Origin: Hsuehochloa calcarea
Lineage: Eukaryota > Streptophyta > Magnoliopsida > Poales > Poaceae
Length of the DNA: 64,000 bases
Assembly (NCBI GenBank): GCA_036346395.1
Contig: CM070609.1
Span: forward strand, 49,920,777 to 49,984,776
Reading direction: 5' to 3'
The number at the start of each line of letters is the position of its first letter. The first letter of the stretch is position 1. Position numbers and translations under genes: made by a program. Shown here piece by piece: positions 21,881 through 34,500 of the stretch. Below the pieces are notes generated by a model. That model was not told the origin of the DNA. It saw only the letters and a list, made by a program, of their open reading frames with translations, and did not search any database.

Positions 21881-22439
21881 TGAATTCAAAACTCAACCTC
21901 GCAAAAACATCTTTTAAATCTGCAGCTTTGCCCAACCTTGTATTAATTCAAATGGTGCCTCTTCTAGTGGTACCAAGTACCATTGCACTTATTGCAAAAA
22001 GGTGGACATTTGATTGAATATCACATGAGGTTGAAAATGATAGGAAAAATTTTGATAGAATTTCATTCATGCAACCTAGAGCTTCTATGAGACATGGTAA
22101 CACCGAAAAGAATAAACCTAGATTAGGATTTTCTCTCATGCAAATCATTATGTTTCTAGACATCCTAATTCTAATGTGTATCAGATCGCGGTCCGATCAC
22201 GGTGGTCACCGATCGACTGTTTTGGTCACCGGTCCGACCGCCAAGACAAAGCTTGATCCGACCGCCCATGGACGATTAAGTCTCATGTTAATTTAAACAT
22301 TGCTCATAATCGAATGTTAAATGAAATCAAGGATAGTACTTCCGGTTTGTATACTCCTTAGACGTGTGTCTCAAAGATCGATTCCTAAATCTTGTTTATC
22401 TAATCCCGATGATTGAGACACATCGCTCTTTTGCTCCTT

Positions 22440-22720
22440 GATTTTCGTGGATTATCGCGAAAAGGGAAGAACACGTGGTTCGTTGACTCGGATGTTCACG
22501 CCACATGACCGAAACTCAAAATGGTTCACCTCTTTCACGCGAGCAACAGTGATGACTTCATCACCTTTGGAGATGATACACAAGGGCGAATTGAAGGAAC
22601 AGGATCAATTAGGGTAAACAACAAATTCATTCTAAAGGATGTCGCTCTTGTGGACAAGCTTAGGTATAATCTCCTTTCTGCTTCTCACTTCTTGATGATG
22701 GTTATGAGACTGCTTTTAAG
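22440..22720 (+). pseudogene. SIRE-like aspartic protease
   Basis: The frame reads a protease of SIRE type: WFVDS around 22480, SNSDDFITFGDDTQGRIEGT, VNNKFILKDVALVDKLRYNL and LLSASHF. At the active site the expected DSGC reads DSDV because one G appears to be missing at about 22490; restoring the frame there would explain the following HMT-like residues. The block immediately precedes the integrase, as in copia pol. It is non-functional as read, but the lesion is a single base in a GGA/CGG context. Confidence 0.8.
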
Positions 22721-22829
22721 AAAAATGCTTGTCGGTGCTTGATTCTACCGTGAGCTTGTGTTTGGAATCTCTAGAGTTGGTAGAATTTTTGAGCCGATTT
22801 TTCGTAATCTCTTGTCGGATCTCTTAAAT

Positions 22830-23600
22830 GTTTGCTTACATCTTCTTCGATTTTTGGCTTTGGCATCGACGCTTGGGGCACATTGGTTTTGATCATTTGA
22901 CGCGAGTTAGCAACCTTGATCTCATGAGAGGTTTGCCTAAGCTCAAAGTTGTCAAAGATGTCAGATGTGCACCTTGTAGGCATGGCAAACAAGTTGCCGC
23001 CACACCCTTCTCAGGACTATGGTTATGACCGACGGACCGTGACGCTTGCTTCATATGGATACTGTTGGTCCTGCTAGAGTCCGGTCAGTCGGTGGAAAAT
23101 GGTATATTCTTGTCATAGTCGATGATCTTTCTAGATATACTTGGGTGTTCTTTCTTACTTCAAAGGATGAAGCTTTTGGTTATTTTCATGATCTTGTTCT
23201 TCGCTTGGCTTCGAGCTTCTCGGTGCTTTGAGAGCGATTCGCAGTGATAATGGCACGGAGTTCAAAAATGCTTCTTTTGCTTCTTTTGTGCCGAGCGTGG
23301 TATTGAGCATCAGTTCTCCTCTCCACACGTCCCTCAACAAAATGGCGTGGTGGAAAGGAAGAATAGGACCTTGGTCGAAATGGCTAGGACGATGCTAGAT
23401 GAGTATAGCACACCGAGGAGATTTTGGGCCGAAGCTATTGCTATCGCTGCCATATTGCAAATCGTGTCTTTTGAGACCTTCTTTAGGCAAGACTCCTTAT
23501 GAGCTTCGCTTTGGTAGAAAACCCTCTGCTTCGCATTTTCGAGTTTTTGGATCAAAATGTTTTATTCTTAAGACAGCAACTTAGATAAATTTGAATCAAG
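22830..23600 (+). pseudogene. SIRE-like integrase
   Basis: The pre-integrase zinc finger is visible in LWHRRLGHIGFDHLTRVS (His pair) and VRCAPCRHGKQ (Cys pair) at 22855-22990. The catalytic core starts with LLHMDTVGPARVRSVGGKW (first Asp, 23045) and VIVDDLSRYTWVFFL. The second Asp is in IRSDNGTEFKN near 23250, and the third acidic residue lies in the QNGVVERKNRTL block near 23345-23370. GKTPYELRFGRKPSASHFRV closes the core. Four frame shifts break it. The enzyme would insert the cDNA; HHCC plus DDE residues all remain recognisable. Confidence 0.85.
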
Positions 23601-24079
23601 AACTTTTGATGGGGTATTTCGGGTTATCCCGCTCATTCGAGGGGTTTCGGTTTTAATATCGAGACTAACATTATTCAGAGACTTGTAATGTCACTTTTGA
23701 TGAGACTAGCCTCGAGCTAGATCAATTGCTACGATGATTTACAGTGACAGAGAGCATTTTTGTGGAGGAAGATGAGGACGGCTAATGTCATTCCTCATCT
23801 CGCCGAGGCGCCCATATTGATACAAGAACACCGCTACGCCTACTTCACCTTCATTGAGGCTCCTCGCATCATCATCATCGCATACTGCGGAGGTCGAAGA
23901 AACGACATCTCACCCGGCGCCCACTTCATTCAGAGACAAAGATCCTCCGAATGTATAATAGGTAATCTACATGAGCGAGTCACTGCTCTGTATAATGATC
24001 CAAATCTCTACTCTCATTCGGCTTTTGTTGCTTCTTTTGAACCCGCGATATATCACATGCTTTATCCGATTCTAGCTGG

Positions 24080-24940
24080 GTAAATGCCATGCATGAGGAG
24101 TTAGAGAATTTTGAAAGAAACAAAGTTTGGAACCTAGTAGAACCTCCTAGTGGTCATAATGTTATAGGAACCCGCTGGGTGTTTAAGAATAAACAAGGTG
24201 AGGATGGTTACGTGGTTAGAAATAAGGCCGATTGGTAGCTCTGTGGTTTCACCAAGTTGAGGGGTTAGATTTTGATGAGACATTTGCTCTGTTGCTAGAC
24301 TAGAAGCCATTCGCATTCTCGCTTGCATTTGCTGCATCAAAAGGTTTTAAATTATATCGATGGATGTTAAAAGTGCCTTTTAAATGGTTTCATAGATGAG
24401 GAAGTGTATGTTAAGCAACCCCGGTTTTGAGGATCCTAAATATCCAAATCGTGTTTTCAAGCTATCTAAAGCATTGTATGGTCTTAAACAAGCCCCTAGA
24501 GCCCGGTATGATAGACTTAAGACCTTCTTGCTTAAAAATAATTTTGAGATGGGTAAAGTGGATAAAACCCTATTCATTCTTAGACGTGACAATGACTTCG
24601 CTTGCTCAAATTTATGTGGATGATATTATCTTTGGTGGTTCCTCTAATGCTCTTGTTTCAAACTTTTCCGACACTATGTCTAGGAATTTGAGATGAGTAT
24701 GATGGGAGAGCTTAATTACTTTTGGGACTTCAAATCAAGCAATGCAAGGAAGGAACTTTCATCCATCGACGAAGTACACTAAAGATCTTCTCAAACGCTT
24801 CAACATGGGTGATCGCAAGCCAATTTCCACTCCCATGGCAACTTCAATGCTTTGGATCCAGATGAGGAAGGAGAAGTCGTGGATCAACGCGAGTACCGCA
24901 AAGATGATCGGCTCCTTCTCGATTTGACGGCCTCGAGACC
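24080..24940 (+). pseudogene. SIRE-like reverse transcriptase
   Basis: Blocks in shifting frames: WVNAMHEELENFERNKVWNL and GTRWVFKNKQGEDG (24080-24210), GLDFDETFA-like sequence at 24265, a degraded MDVKSAFLNGF block at 24360 (first catalytic Asp), RVFKLSKALYGLKQAPRARY (24455), and IYVDDIIFGGSS with YVDD at 24612. The tail reads QGRNFHPSTKYTKDLLKRF and CKPIPTPM-like words. The enzyme makes the cDNA. Its position between integrase and RNase H is as expected for Ty1-copia. Confidence 0.85.
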
Positions 24941-25515
24941 GACATTCACTTCACTGTATGCCTTTGTGCAAGATTTCAGCGCCTCCGAGAACTTCCCATC
25001 GCTAAGCCGTTAAGCGCATATTCGTATTTACACTCTACCCTCTTATATGGCATTTGGTATTCCCGCTCTTCACTTTGTCCATTAGAGGTTTTTCGATTTC
25101 GATTTTATGGGTCAGTTTGCTAGATAGGAAGAGTACCTCGTGCACTGTCACTTTCTAGGCACGCCTCTTGTATCTTGGTCTTCTAGAAAGCTTACATTGC
25201 ACAATCCATCTTCGAGGCGAGTATGTTGTCACGCTAGTTGTCAGAGCTGATTTTGTGGATGACGCCCACTTTGAAAGATTATGGGTTAAACTTTGCTAGT
25301 GTTCCTCTTTTCGTGATAACACTTCGCTATTAATATTGCTAAAAACCCAAAGGCAACATTCTAGGACTAAGCACATAGACATTCGCTTTCACTTCCTTAA
25401 AGATCATGTTGAAAAAGGTGATATTGTGATGCACTTTGTAGAGTCCAAGCTCAATTGGCGTATATTCTTACCAAGCCTTTAGATCAAACCAGATTTTCCT
25501 CCTTAAGAAGTGAGT
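24941..25515 (+). pseudogene. SIRE-like RNase H
   Basis: The sequence gives GTPLVSWSSRKLTLHNPS (25150-25210), a degraded DNTSAINIAKNP block (25315-25345), RTKHIDIRFHFLKDHVEKGD (25370-25420) and TKPLDQTRFSSLRSELG ending in TAG at 25515. These are the last blocks of SIRE pol. The catalytic EAEY-type block near 25215 is scrambled by indels. After the stop there is no further recognisable protein. Confidence 0.8.
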
Positions 25516-27370
25516 TAGGGTAATTTATCCTTATGGGTTGGTTTGAGGGGAGTTTGATCTTTTCTTATCTTTCCTTGTTCTTTTGATCTTTTATTGTTCT
25601 TTTTCCAACTTAGTGATCTTTTCAACTTTTTAGATTTTTAGGCTTTTTAATTGCATCTCATTGTGTCATATTGCATTCATATGAAAAATACAACAAGTGG
25701 TATGAAAAATTCAAAAAAATGCATTGTAATATAAGATTTTCTCGCTTATCTTTTAAAATTGATGAAGCTTTGCCTATTACCCTTTAGAGCTTTTGTATTT
25801 CAATTCTTGCTCAATGTCATGTCTAGTTCTTTGACTTGCTAGAATTATCATGCTTTTACATGTGTAGCTAAGTCTTTGCTATATGAGCTAGAACCTTTAA
25901 ACAACTCAAACTAAGAAATTGCAATTTGTGGATGTTTTAGCGAGTTGCGTAATTAGTGCTCCTCTTGTGACATTGGCCTGTCGCTGTAATTGCTTTGTTA
26001 GCTCTTTGATCTAAAATTGACCATTACTTGAGCTTTTGTGTTCTTGAGATTCTAAAACTGCTCTTGTGAAAAATGAAAATCAAGATTGTCTTATGCTTAA
26101 ATTGTGCCAAACTATTCTTACGAGACTGCTTGTCAAATGACATGAACTTGGAGATAGTTTGATGAACCTGACGATCTCATGGGGACCGCTTGTCGAAATG
26201 ACATGAACCTCAAGATTTGTCGCCTGTGAGAAGCTTAGAAAGAGTTTGTGGATGGCTCCTAGTCCAGATCTTCTTTACTAAGATATACCTTTAATCAACT
26301 TTTGGTGAAGCTTAGGATGAGTTTGTGGATGGCTCCTAGTCCAGATCTTGTCACTAAGTTAGATCATTAGTCAACTTCAATATTCAATGCAAATGAGAAA
26401 AATGTTGACAAATGGGCGTTTACAAAATATTGAGCAAAATGATTCAATACGGGACTTGATTGACTCTTAATGTGGTCTTTGTTAGATTTTTGATCTCACT
26501 TTGACAGTTTGACATGGCCAATTTCACTTTAGGATCCCTGTTGATGAACTTGCTGAATTTGAAGCGTTGCTTAAATTGATCAAATCTACTGCTTTACTTT
26601 TGAGCCTTTGTGCTTAGCTTTGATATATATGTCTTACCATGATCTTGCTAGCGCTGTCAGGCTTGATATGCTGTTTGTGCATTATTCGAGATACTAGCTT
26701 GTTCTTTTGGGTAATCTCCAAAGCTTCTTGTAATCAAAAATTGAAAAATACAAAAATTGAAGCCACTCCATTGCACTTCATGCATATTCCTCTTTATGCT
26801 TCTTTTGTTTCTGCTTCTTTCTTTATTCTCTATTTGTTATTCCTGGATGAGAGGAAGGCGTGATTCCTTGATGAATCCATTGTCAAAGGGGGAGAAGATG
26901 TGTTAAATGAAAAGATATTTCTTTGGGAGAAGATGTGTAATATTTCTTTGCTACTCTTATTTGGAGAAGATGTGTTAATGAGAAGATTGGGGGAGAAGTT
27001 TATACAAAGGGAGGGCGAAAATTTGAAATTTGATGATCATAGTGAGGGGAGTTCTTGAGTTGCATTCTTATTGTCTTATTGAATATTCGAACTTGAATTG
27101 CATTCTTTATACTCACAATGATCATAGGTCAATTGAACAATTGTTCTTTCATATGGACCTCATGTGAGAATTTTGACCCTTTCTCGAAATCAAAGTTTTT
27201 ATGCTTTCTTTTGCCTTGTCTCACATGCCTATACTATTCTATGCCACTTGGTCATGTTCATTGCTTTTTCTTGCTTATGGACCAAGTTGTGCCTTTGTGC
27301 GAAAACCGCGAGTAAACTCGCTTTCAAACCTCTTACTTACATTTTTCGGATAATTGCCAATGTGTTCATC
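25516..27370 (+). other. Non-coding 3' spacer of the SIRE-like element
   Basis: About 1.86 kb between pol and the purine tract, the place where some SIRE elements carry an extra env-like ORF. I see no ORF over about 90 codons and no membrane-protein signature. It holds a 43-bp direct repeat (26230-26272 and 26307-26349), a diverged pair of gcttgtc-aaatgacatgaac segments (26128-26150, 26188-26211), and three GGGAGAAGATGTG-like words at 26885-26990, one of which (AAAGGGGGAGAAG) looks like a second purine tract. Confidence 0.6.
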
Positions 27371-27380
27371 AAGGGGAGAT
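27371..27380 (+). promoter_or_regulatory. Polypurine tract of the SIRE-like element
   Basis: AAGGGGAGAT directly abuts the 3' LTR at 27381. Confidence 0.85.
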
Positions 27381-29161
27381 TGTGGATTTCATGGGGATAT
27401 GCTCCAGATCTTAGGATGATGTGACAATTGGCAATGGCGTTTACGGCTTGTCGTTTCACGCGCTTTCGTTAAAGTTCTGTGCTTATCGTCGGGCGGTCCG
27501 ACCGTCCTTGCACGGCGGTCCGACGGTCCCATATCGGTCGGACCGCCATCCGGGGCGGTCGGACCGCGATGACCAAAAGTGTTCAAATCGAGTGGGCCAA
27601 AAATAGGTGTTGTAGACAAGTAAGGGGATCCCAATGCACTTGGTCTCATGTTTTTGGAGTCTCCAAGAAAAGTTCTATTGGTTTAAAGTTTCGTAAGGTT
27701 TCGATTTTGGGAGCTTGAATTTCGCTAAGTCTTAGGCGGTCCGACCGGCTCATTGTGGAGCGGTCCGACCGCCATGGCGGCCGACCGGCGCCACCGAGCG
27801 GTCGACCAGAACTACTTGAACGCCGCCAACTTCGTGGCGATGTTGTTTTGTTAGGTCAAAGTCATTGGTTTCATGGCATATGATTTGCATGATGCATGTT
27901 TTGACTAACATGGGTCAAGTTGTGAAGAACTTGTTCCCGAATTCGTGTTTTCTTGTCCGTGGTTGTGCAGTAGCTTGGTGGTCAACGACGGTCAACGGCG
28001 AGGAGAATCGGACTAGACTTGAAGAGTTGAGGTCCGTAACGATCGACGATGCGGGTGAGGTCAACGACTCAAGCGTGACACAAGATGGACAAGGGTGACC
28101 TATTGGCGAATCCATGACGCATGGTGAAGCGGTTTAGGTCAAAGGTTAAAGACGGCGCTCGTGAAGCGCGTGCGTGTGTGACCCGCTTGTTAGTGGGCCT
28201 TAACGGAGCCCAATTAAGTCAAACCCTAAGAGTTTTAGGCCTCCACTATAAATAGGAGGAGATGGTGGCTGCACCTTCTCTCTCTCGCCTTTTATGTTTC
28301 AAAACCCTAATTGTCTTTAGGGAGTTGAGGTGGAGGCTAGGGCTCTTGATGGTTTGTGGTGAATTTCGTGATCCTTGATTGTCCATCGATCCATGATGGT
28401 GTGGATGTAATCCAAAGAACAATCACGAAATCAATCTATGCAAGGTTTGCTTGAGATAAGTCTCTTTTCGCTCTTGCTTTCAATTTCGTGTTTTTAGGGC
28501 TTTCTTTGATCCACGAGTTTGTGATTGATTCTTTCACGTGAATTAGCTTGTTGTGATATGTGTGAATCTATCTAGCATCATCTTGATCATCAATCTCTCA
28601 CGAACAAGCTTTAGGATCAAGTTTTCGTTCTTGCCTGTTTTAGACCTTCGTTAATCAATTGGCAATTGCTCAAGATCGCTCCAAGAATTATCATAATATT
28701 CGATTGGAATAGGTCCTCAATAGCATAGAGAAGGTGTGTGCAAAGTTTCATGAAGTTTGGAGTTGAGAATCAAAAGTTAGACCTAATTGCAACTTCGTCA
28801 TCGGCCGATTTATCGTTTCAGATCGGTTCAGATCGCCGGTCCGACCGCATTGTCATCACCGGTCCGACCGATTTTGAGCGGTCCGACCGCCAAGATAACA
28901 GCCGTCCGACCGCCCGCAATCGGTCCGACCGGTTCACTACAAGCTGGTCGACCGCCAAGATTTGTATTGCTTTGATTCTTGTCGATTATTGTCGCATTGC
29001 TTAGGGTTTTATTGATTCAATACTAGTCTTCCAACAGATCGTATATTGATCTTCATAGCTTTCTAATAGCTACTGGAGTGAAATTGTATTGAGTTCATAA
29101 TTTGTGAAAAAGTGAGCGTGCTCCTATTCACCCCCCCTCTAGTCGCCTTTACGGTCCAACA
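27381..29161 (+). repeat. 3' LTR of the SIRE-like element
   Basis: 1,781 bp, nearly the same as 18227-20012. Many of the differences are small indels in CGG/CCG/CTG words. TATA box at 28247. Confidence 0.93.
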
Positions 29162-31369
29162 TGAACACTGGAGCGCGCACTGTCCCGTGGGCTTGGACCG
29201 TTGGATCCAAGATCAACAGTCCCAGTTCGTCCACGTCGTTTTAATCTCATATTTTCCTGAGTGTATTATTTGTCAACTAAAAAATGAAATTAACTTGTAA
29301 AATGCATAAATATTTCATTTTAATTCCTTTTCAGTTGATTCAAATTTTGTTAGTTTTGTTTTTAACTAAACTTTAATCTAAAAATGGTTCTAATCTCATT
29401 TTAGCTCCAGAAATTTTTGTGAAGATTTTAGTTGCAATGAATAGTAGCATTTGGGATTTATAAGGCTGAGCATATTTGTTTTGCTCATATCTTTTGCATT
29501 AAGAATCCAAATCAATTGGTTCTTGTTGGTAAATTCCTTATAAATCATGCTCTTGCTGCTGTAAAATTTTCAAAGCATTCGGAGAAAGTTTGATGTTCAG
29601 TCTTTGTGTTTTCTTCGTTCTTATCGATTCTTTTTCGCTTTCTCGGTAGGTTCCGAAGAGCACATTGATAACCTAAGTGATCCTCCACAACATCTTGAAT
29701 AGCAGCAACCAGGCAAGCAGTTTGATCATAAATTTCCCATTACTTTCAAGTCTAATATCTTGTTTACAAATCATATGTATGCATGCTTTTGTGTCAAATT
29801 AATTTTCCCGATTAGAGGTAGTTACTCCTATTGCATTGTTGCCCTCAACTTGTTATCCCTTGCCACAAACATAAGTTACTAATATCGCTGGTGAATTAGA
29901 GCCTGGTGATTTAATTATGCTCTTTTATTGTCTTTTCGATATCATGCTTAGCGATGCTTAGCTACTGGTAGAATTGGGCGGTTATCGACTTAGTCGATAA
30001 CCTTGATCACACAAATCATGTTATTCCTCTTTGTTCAGCACCTTGTGCTAATTTGTTTTGAAGACAAAAAGTGCCATTGAAATGATTTAGACCTGGGCAA
30101 GTGGTTAGATGGTGGGTTATTGGGTTTGTGGATGTCTTGCCCGGGTCAACAAGGACCGAACATCTTGTTACACTAAACTAAGCATTTTTGCATGCTAACC
30201 ACGCGAGAGGGATATGAGACCTCTCTTGACTGAGTACTTTGGCATATGTTATCTCCGAGTCGCAGGAGGTGGGTTGTGTGTGTTGTGTGAAAAAGAAATT
30301 GTGTTATTGTGTTGGGTGTGCGGTGGTGGAGATTCCGGGTAGGCTCTCCACCTCGAGGGGCATCGCAGTTGTCCAAGGCTTTACCCGCGATGGGTAGTTG
30401 ACCGAGGCTTTATGGTAACTCCGACACAACGTATGAGTTTCTATCCATACGGGCTACTCGTAGTTAATGCATAATATTAGAAATGTCTCGTAGGACTTAG
30501 TCGTGCTGGCATACCTAAGGAAGTGTGCTTAATAGCTTGGCAAAAAGGCGGTCTGGTGTGTGGGTACATTGGTACACCCCTGCAGGGATAAAACTATTCG
30601 AATAGCCTCGTCCTAGGTTATGGACACGCTTGGGGAGGTCTTCCAAGAGTTAGACTACAACCCTTTTAATTAAAATTTGATATGGTTGGCATGAATGGGT
30701 AATTCATGCTATTGTTGTGGTGACTAGTGGTGACTACTGTTGTCCTCTGTTATTTGAACAATAAAAATAGATTTTCCAACTCGCTTTTGAAAATACTACA
30801 ATAAGGTAAATAAAAACTTGCTTTATGTTGAAAATAAAACATCCAGCCTCCACTTAAATAAGCTTGCATGTAGCATATATATAGGTCTGTTATTCTACAC
30901 GTAAGTCTTGTGGAGTATAATTTTTGTACTCATTTGATTTGCTTAGCTAATTGTTGCAGAGGAGGAAGGTGAGCCCTAAGGGCCTCACTTTTGTGAGATG
31001 TGCTGCGGATTCGACGACTAGCTTGGCGGTCCGGTCGGTTGCCTTGTGGGTTAAGGGCACACTGATTGGCTCTTTTGTTTATAGCCATCTTATGGCACTT
31101 TTGCTTCCGCTGTTTATTTTTATATTGTATGTATTTGGCCGGTCGGCCTCTCTTTTGTAATAACTATCCTTTATTTATTTTAACTTCTGGTTTGTTGCTG
31201 TGCTTCGGTTCTATGTGAATGAATGGAATTGATGCATGAATTTTGTAAAGGGTGTATATCTTGCATTTAGGGAAGTATACATGTCTCGAAGACACGGGTT
31301 ATTTTGTTTGTGATGCTAGGGTCAATTGGTGACTAAGCATTACAAGCCTAATAATCCAGGGTCCTCACA
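29162..31369 (+). mobile_element. Tekay-family solo LTR, 3' part
   Basis: This resumes the LTR interrupted at 18226 (the shared TGAAC is the SIRE duplication). It aligns in order with the reverse complement of the LTRs at 49186 and 58954, for example the words ttggttcttgttggt, ggttatcgacttagtcgataacc (29978-30002), the palindrome CTATTCGAATAG (30594-30605) and gcattacaagcc near the end. It ends GGGTCCTCACA, followed by the target duplication TTGCT (31370-31374) matching 16091-16095. The solo LTR totals about 4.3 kb without the nested element. Confidence 0.87.
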
Positions 31370-31593
31370 TTGCTCCAATGCTCGAGGCAACTTCACAGAC
31401 TTTTGAATTTGGTAGTGAGTAATTTTGCACTATCTTGACATTAGCAGGGTGCTTCCCAACTCGCTCTAACAATTTCCATGAAATGGGTGGTCTTCCCAAG
31501 AATTTTCAAATCTAAAAATTGAGCTTTTGGAATTTTTGTTGCAATGTTGACAAAGACATGGAATGTGATATGAGGTATCCTTGGCTAGAGGTT
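31370..31593 (-). pseudogene. L1-type LINE ORF2, EN-RT linker fragment
   Basis: A 224-bp island of LINE sequence between two solo LTRs. In shifting minus-strand frames it gives NIATKIPKAQFLDL/FRFENSWEDHPF, EIVRASWEAPC and TTKFKSL-SCLEHWSK. These are the characteristic residues after the L1 endonuclease domain (usually IPKA-IFRFENFW--H). It joins the RT fragment at 16095 through TTGCT and the endonuclease fragment at 35063 through AGGTT. Confidence 0.8.
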
Positions 31594-34500
31594 TGTCGGA
31601 CCCGGGAGTAACACCCCAGAATCCTCTGTGCATTTCTGAACTAGTCCCATGATCAGTAGCTAGTTCACACAGTAAACAGATATGGTAACATCCATAAATC
31701 GCACAACTTTATTAATAAATATCATAGTTGATTACAAGAAAGGCTTACAAGCCAACATTAAACAAACACAGCGGAAGACGAAGAAATAGTGGAGTCCAGC
31801 TGATTTGCCACAGCAATCGATCAGTAGCGGCCTAGTCGTCGAGATCCGAAGTCCTTCTCCTCTGAAATTTATTTGCATGAAGCAAGGGTGAGCACAACTA
31901 CCGTGCTCGCAAGTTACACCCAATAACAGAGTTAATGCATGCATGGATATATCAAAGGAAGGTTTATTGGTTGAATTTGCATAAAGCAATGTTTTCTTTA
32001 AATATTTGTTACTAAGTTCCAAAGCAGTTATTCAATAACTAAAATTCATTTTTATAAATTCTCAAGTTTTATAGTAGGATAGCCTCCATATGAAACATGG
32101 TGATGGATACCCTCCTATCACATGGCTAACTTCCCAATCTTACCACAAGGATTAACCATCCTCAAATCATTTGCAAAAATCATTTTTAAAACAAAATCAA
32201 AGTCTAACTTTGAGTGGCTTTGCTCAGCATGTCCATGACCGTGGACATGGCTATTCGAATAGTTTTACACTCTGCAGAGGTTGTACAACTTTACCCACAA
32301 GACATGAATTCTCTAGTTTGTTTGGCATCCGTCAATCCCATCGCCACTACCTTAGGTAAGCAGTCTAGAGCACGTGTCAAGGCTTTTACAATGCGCCATT
32401 CCACCGTAGCCTTGCCTCGCTAAGGTTTCGCTTCCATTGGGCTAACCACCCGCCGGATTCAACCTCTCTCTTGCGCCATGTGGGAATACTGTCTAACCGA
32501 CATCCACACACCAAAATAGCACAACTACGATGGAATGTTACAAATTATTTAGCCAGGTCCTGCCCATACAGGACATGTGGTAGTACGATATGGCTTAGCA
32601 AGATGCGGCTCGAAGACCGGTCCTTAACTGACTTGGGCGACTTCCAAAATAACCCCTGAGTCTCAATCCTACCCGGATTGAGCCCGTGCATAAACCTGCA
32701 CCCACCAAGCATCCATTTCGCCCAAGTACAAACCAACTTTTCCATTTTTTCTTTTCAAAGTCATTTGCAAAATCTTCCATGGCAAACCAATGTCATAGAC
32801 TTTTAAACAATAGTTAATCATTTGGCTAAAATTTTCCAAACTAAATATTTTTGGTCTAAGCATGTCTTTGCATAATTTTTCCCAAAATGTTATACTTTAT
32901 ACTATTGCATAAACTAGATTTTCATCTAAGGTGTTAAGGTATGACTGATTCAATAATAAGATTGGCTATGCAATGGAATTGGGAATAGCTATAACTTTAA
33001 AACAGGAATTTAAATTACTTGAATATAAATACGCATGCAATAATAATTTAAAACAGAATTTAAATAATTTGAAATAATAGGATCAAATATGATCAAAGGT
33101 ATAAATTGCCTTGCTTGGTTATGTGTTGTTCTCAAACGGCGTCGAAATCTGACTCTCCGAAGTCGTCGAAATCTATACGCGTACATAAGCCAAATTCAAA
33201 CAAAATCCAAATAAAATCAAAAAATTATAAAATAAATACAATAAGTAATATATCTACTTTATATGAATATAGGAATTTGAATCGATGGAATCGGAGTTCG
33301 TACGAAGAAGAACGAATTTCCGGAAGGTTGAAAGTCACATGAAAAAAATTAAATTATTGATTTTCCAAAGATAAAGAGGAAATATACACATGGCATGACA
33401 TGTCTATTGATTTGGGGAGAGAAAGTGAGGTGGCACTTGGGTGACAGCCATGTAGACTATGTGGTGATGTGGCGGTGACATGGCAATGATTTGGCGCCAC
33501 ATGGCACGATATAGCGGTGCTGAATTATTGCGAAATTCAAAATTTTGTTTGAATAGAAAGGTAGATAATATTGAAAGGATCATGTAGGTAAAAGGGCTCA
33601 CGCAATTACCAAACAGATGAAGAGATTGGGCTCGACGGAGTTCTCGCCGGACTTGGGGAAGAAGATGTGACCGGTGGTGAAAAAGTTAGTGAATCAAAAT
33701 TCTACTTGAATAGAAATATGCAGAATCTCAACAGGAACTCACCAATAAATTTTGGTACACAGTGGATCAATGGATGAGGAGATCGGGCTCGCCGGAGTTC
33801 TCGCCGGAGTTGGAGAAGAAGACCGTCGGTGCTTTTGTGGTCGAGGAGAAACAATATGTATATCAAAATTTGTCTTGAATAGAAATGTAGAGAATCTCTA
33901 TAGGAACGCACCGGTAAAATTTGATGCACAACGGAGCTACAGATGGAGAGATCGGGCTCGCCGGAGTTGTCACCGGAGTTGGAGAAGAAGACCGCTTGTG
34001 CTTTTGTGGGTGAGGTGAAACAATAGGTAAATCAAAATTCGGTTTGAATATAAATGTAGAGAATCTTGAGATGAACTCATTGGTAAAATTTGACGACAAC
34101 GAGCACCGGATGGGAGATCGGGCTCGGGAGTTGTCACGGAGTTGGAGAAGAAGAGCTAGTAGAGGAGCTCCATTGCCGCTGAACTGAGCGAGTAGGATGT
34201 GGAGAATGAGGAGGAGGGGCTAGGTTCAATTTATAGGCATAAAGGAGTAACGGTTTGGCGGGAATTGCTCGCCGGAGTTATAACCGGATTTTTGGGCTGA
34301 ATTTTTGGGCGCAATATCAGAGAAGCTTTTAATATTCGAGGAATATTTTTTTTTCAAAATTCGAAAAGCATTAATTAATTCCGGAAAAATAGCAAATAAA
34401 TTCCGAAAAATCCGAAACAAATCACAGATATTAAACACCAGATTTTGAACGCAAATAGAATAATAAAAGTAAAAATAATAATTTTATTATTATACAGTAA

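Larger units (their letters stand above)
18227..29161 (+). mobile_element. Full-length SIRE/Maximus-like Ty1-copia element
   Basis: 10.9 kb on the plus strand with long LTRs (18227-20012 and 27381-29161), perfect duplication TGAAC (18222-18226 and 29162-29166), primer site TGGTATCGAGCC and purine tract AAGGGGAGAT. A long gag with coiled-coil tail is followed by protease, integrase, RT and RNase H, then about 1.86 kb of non-coding sequence before the 3' LTR. Long LTRs, gag type (DKFSTKPHIFDGHDYAYWK) and a long 3' spacer point to the SIRE lineage. The two LTRs are very similar, yet pol and gag are full of 1-2 bp indels. It sits in an older Tekay-family LTR. Confidence 0.93.

Noticed and set aside
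25516..27370. Possible env-like gene of the SIRE element
   Set aside because: No frame over about 90 codons, and no signal peptide, coiled coil or membrane anchor pattern that could be supported.
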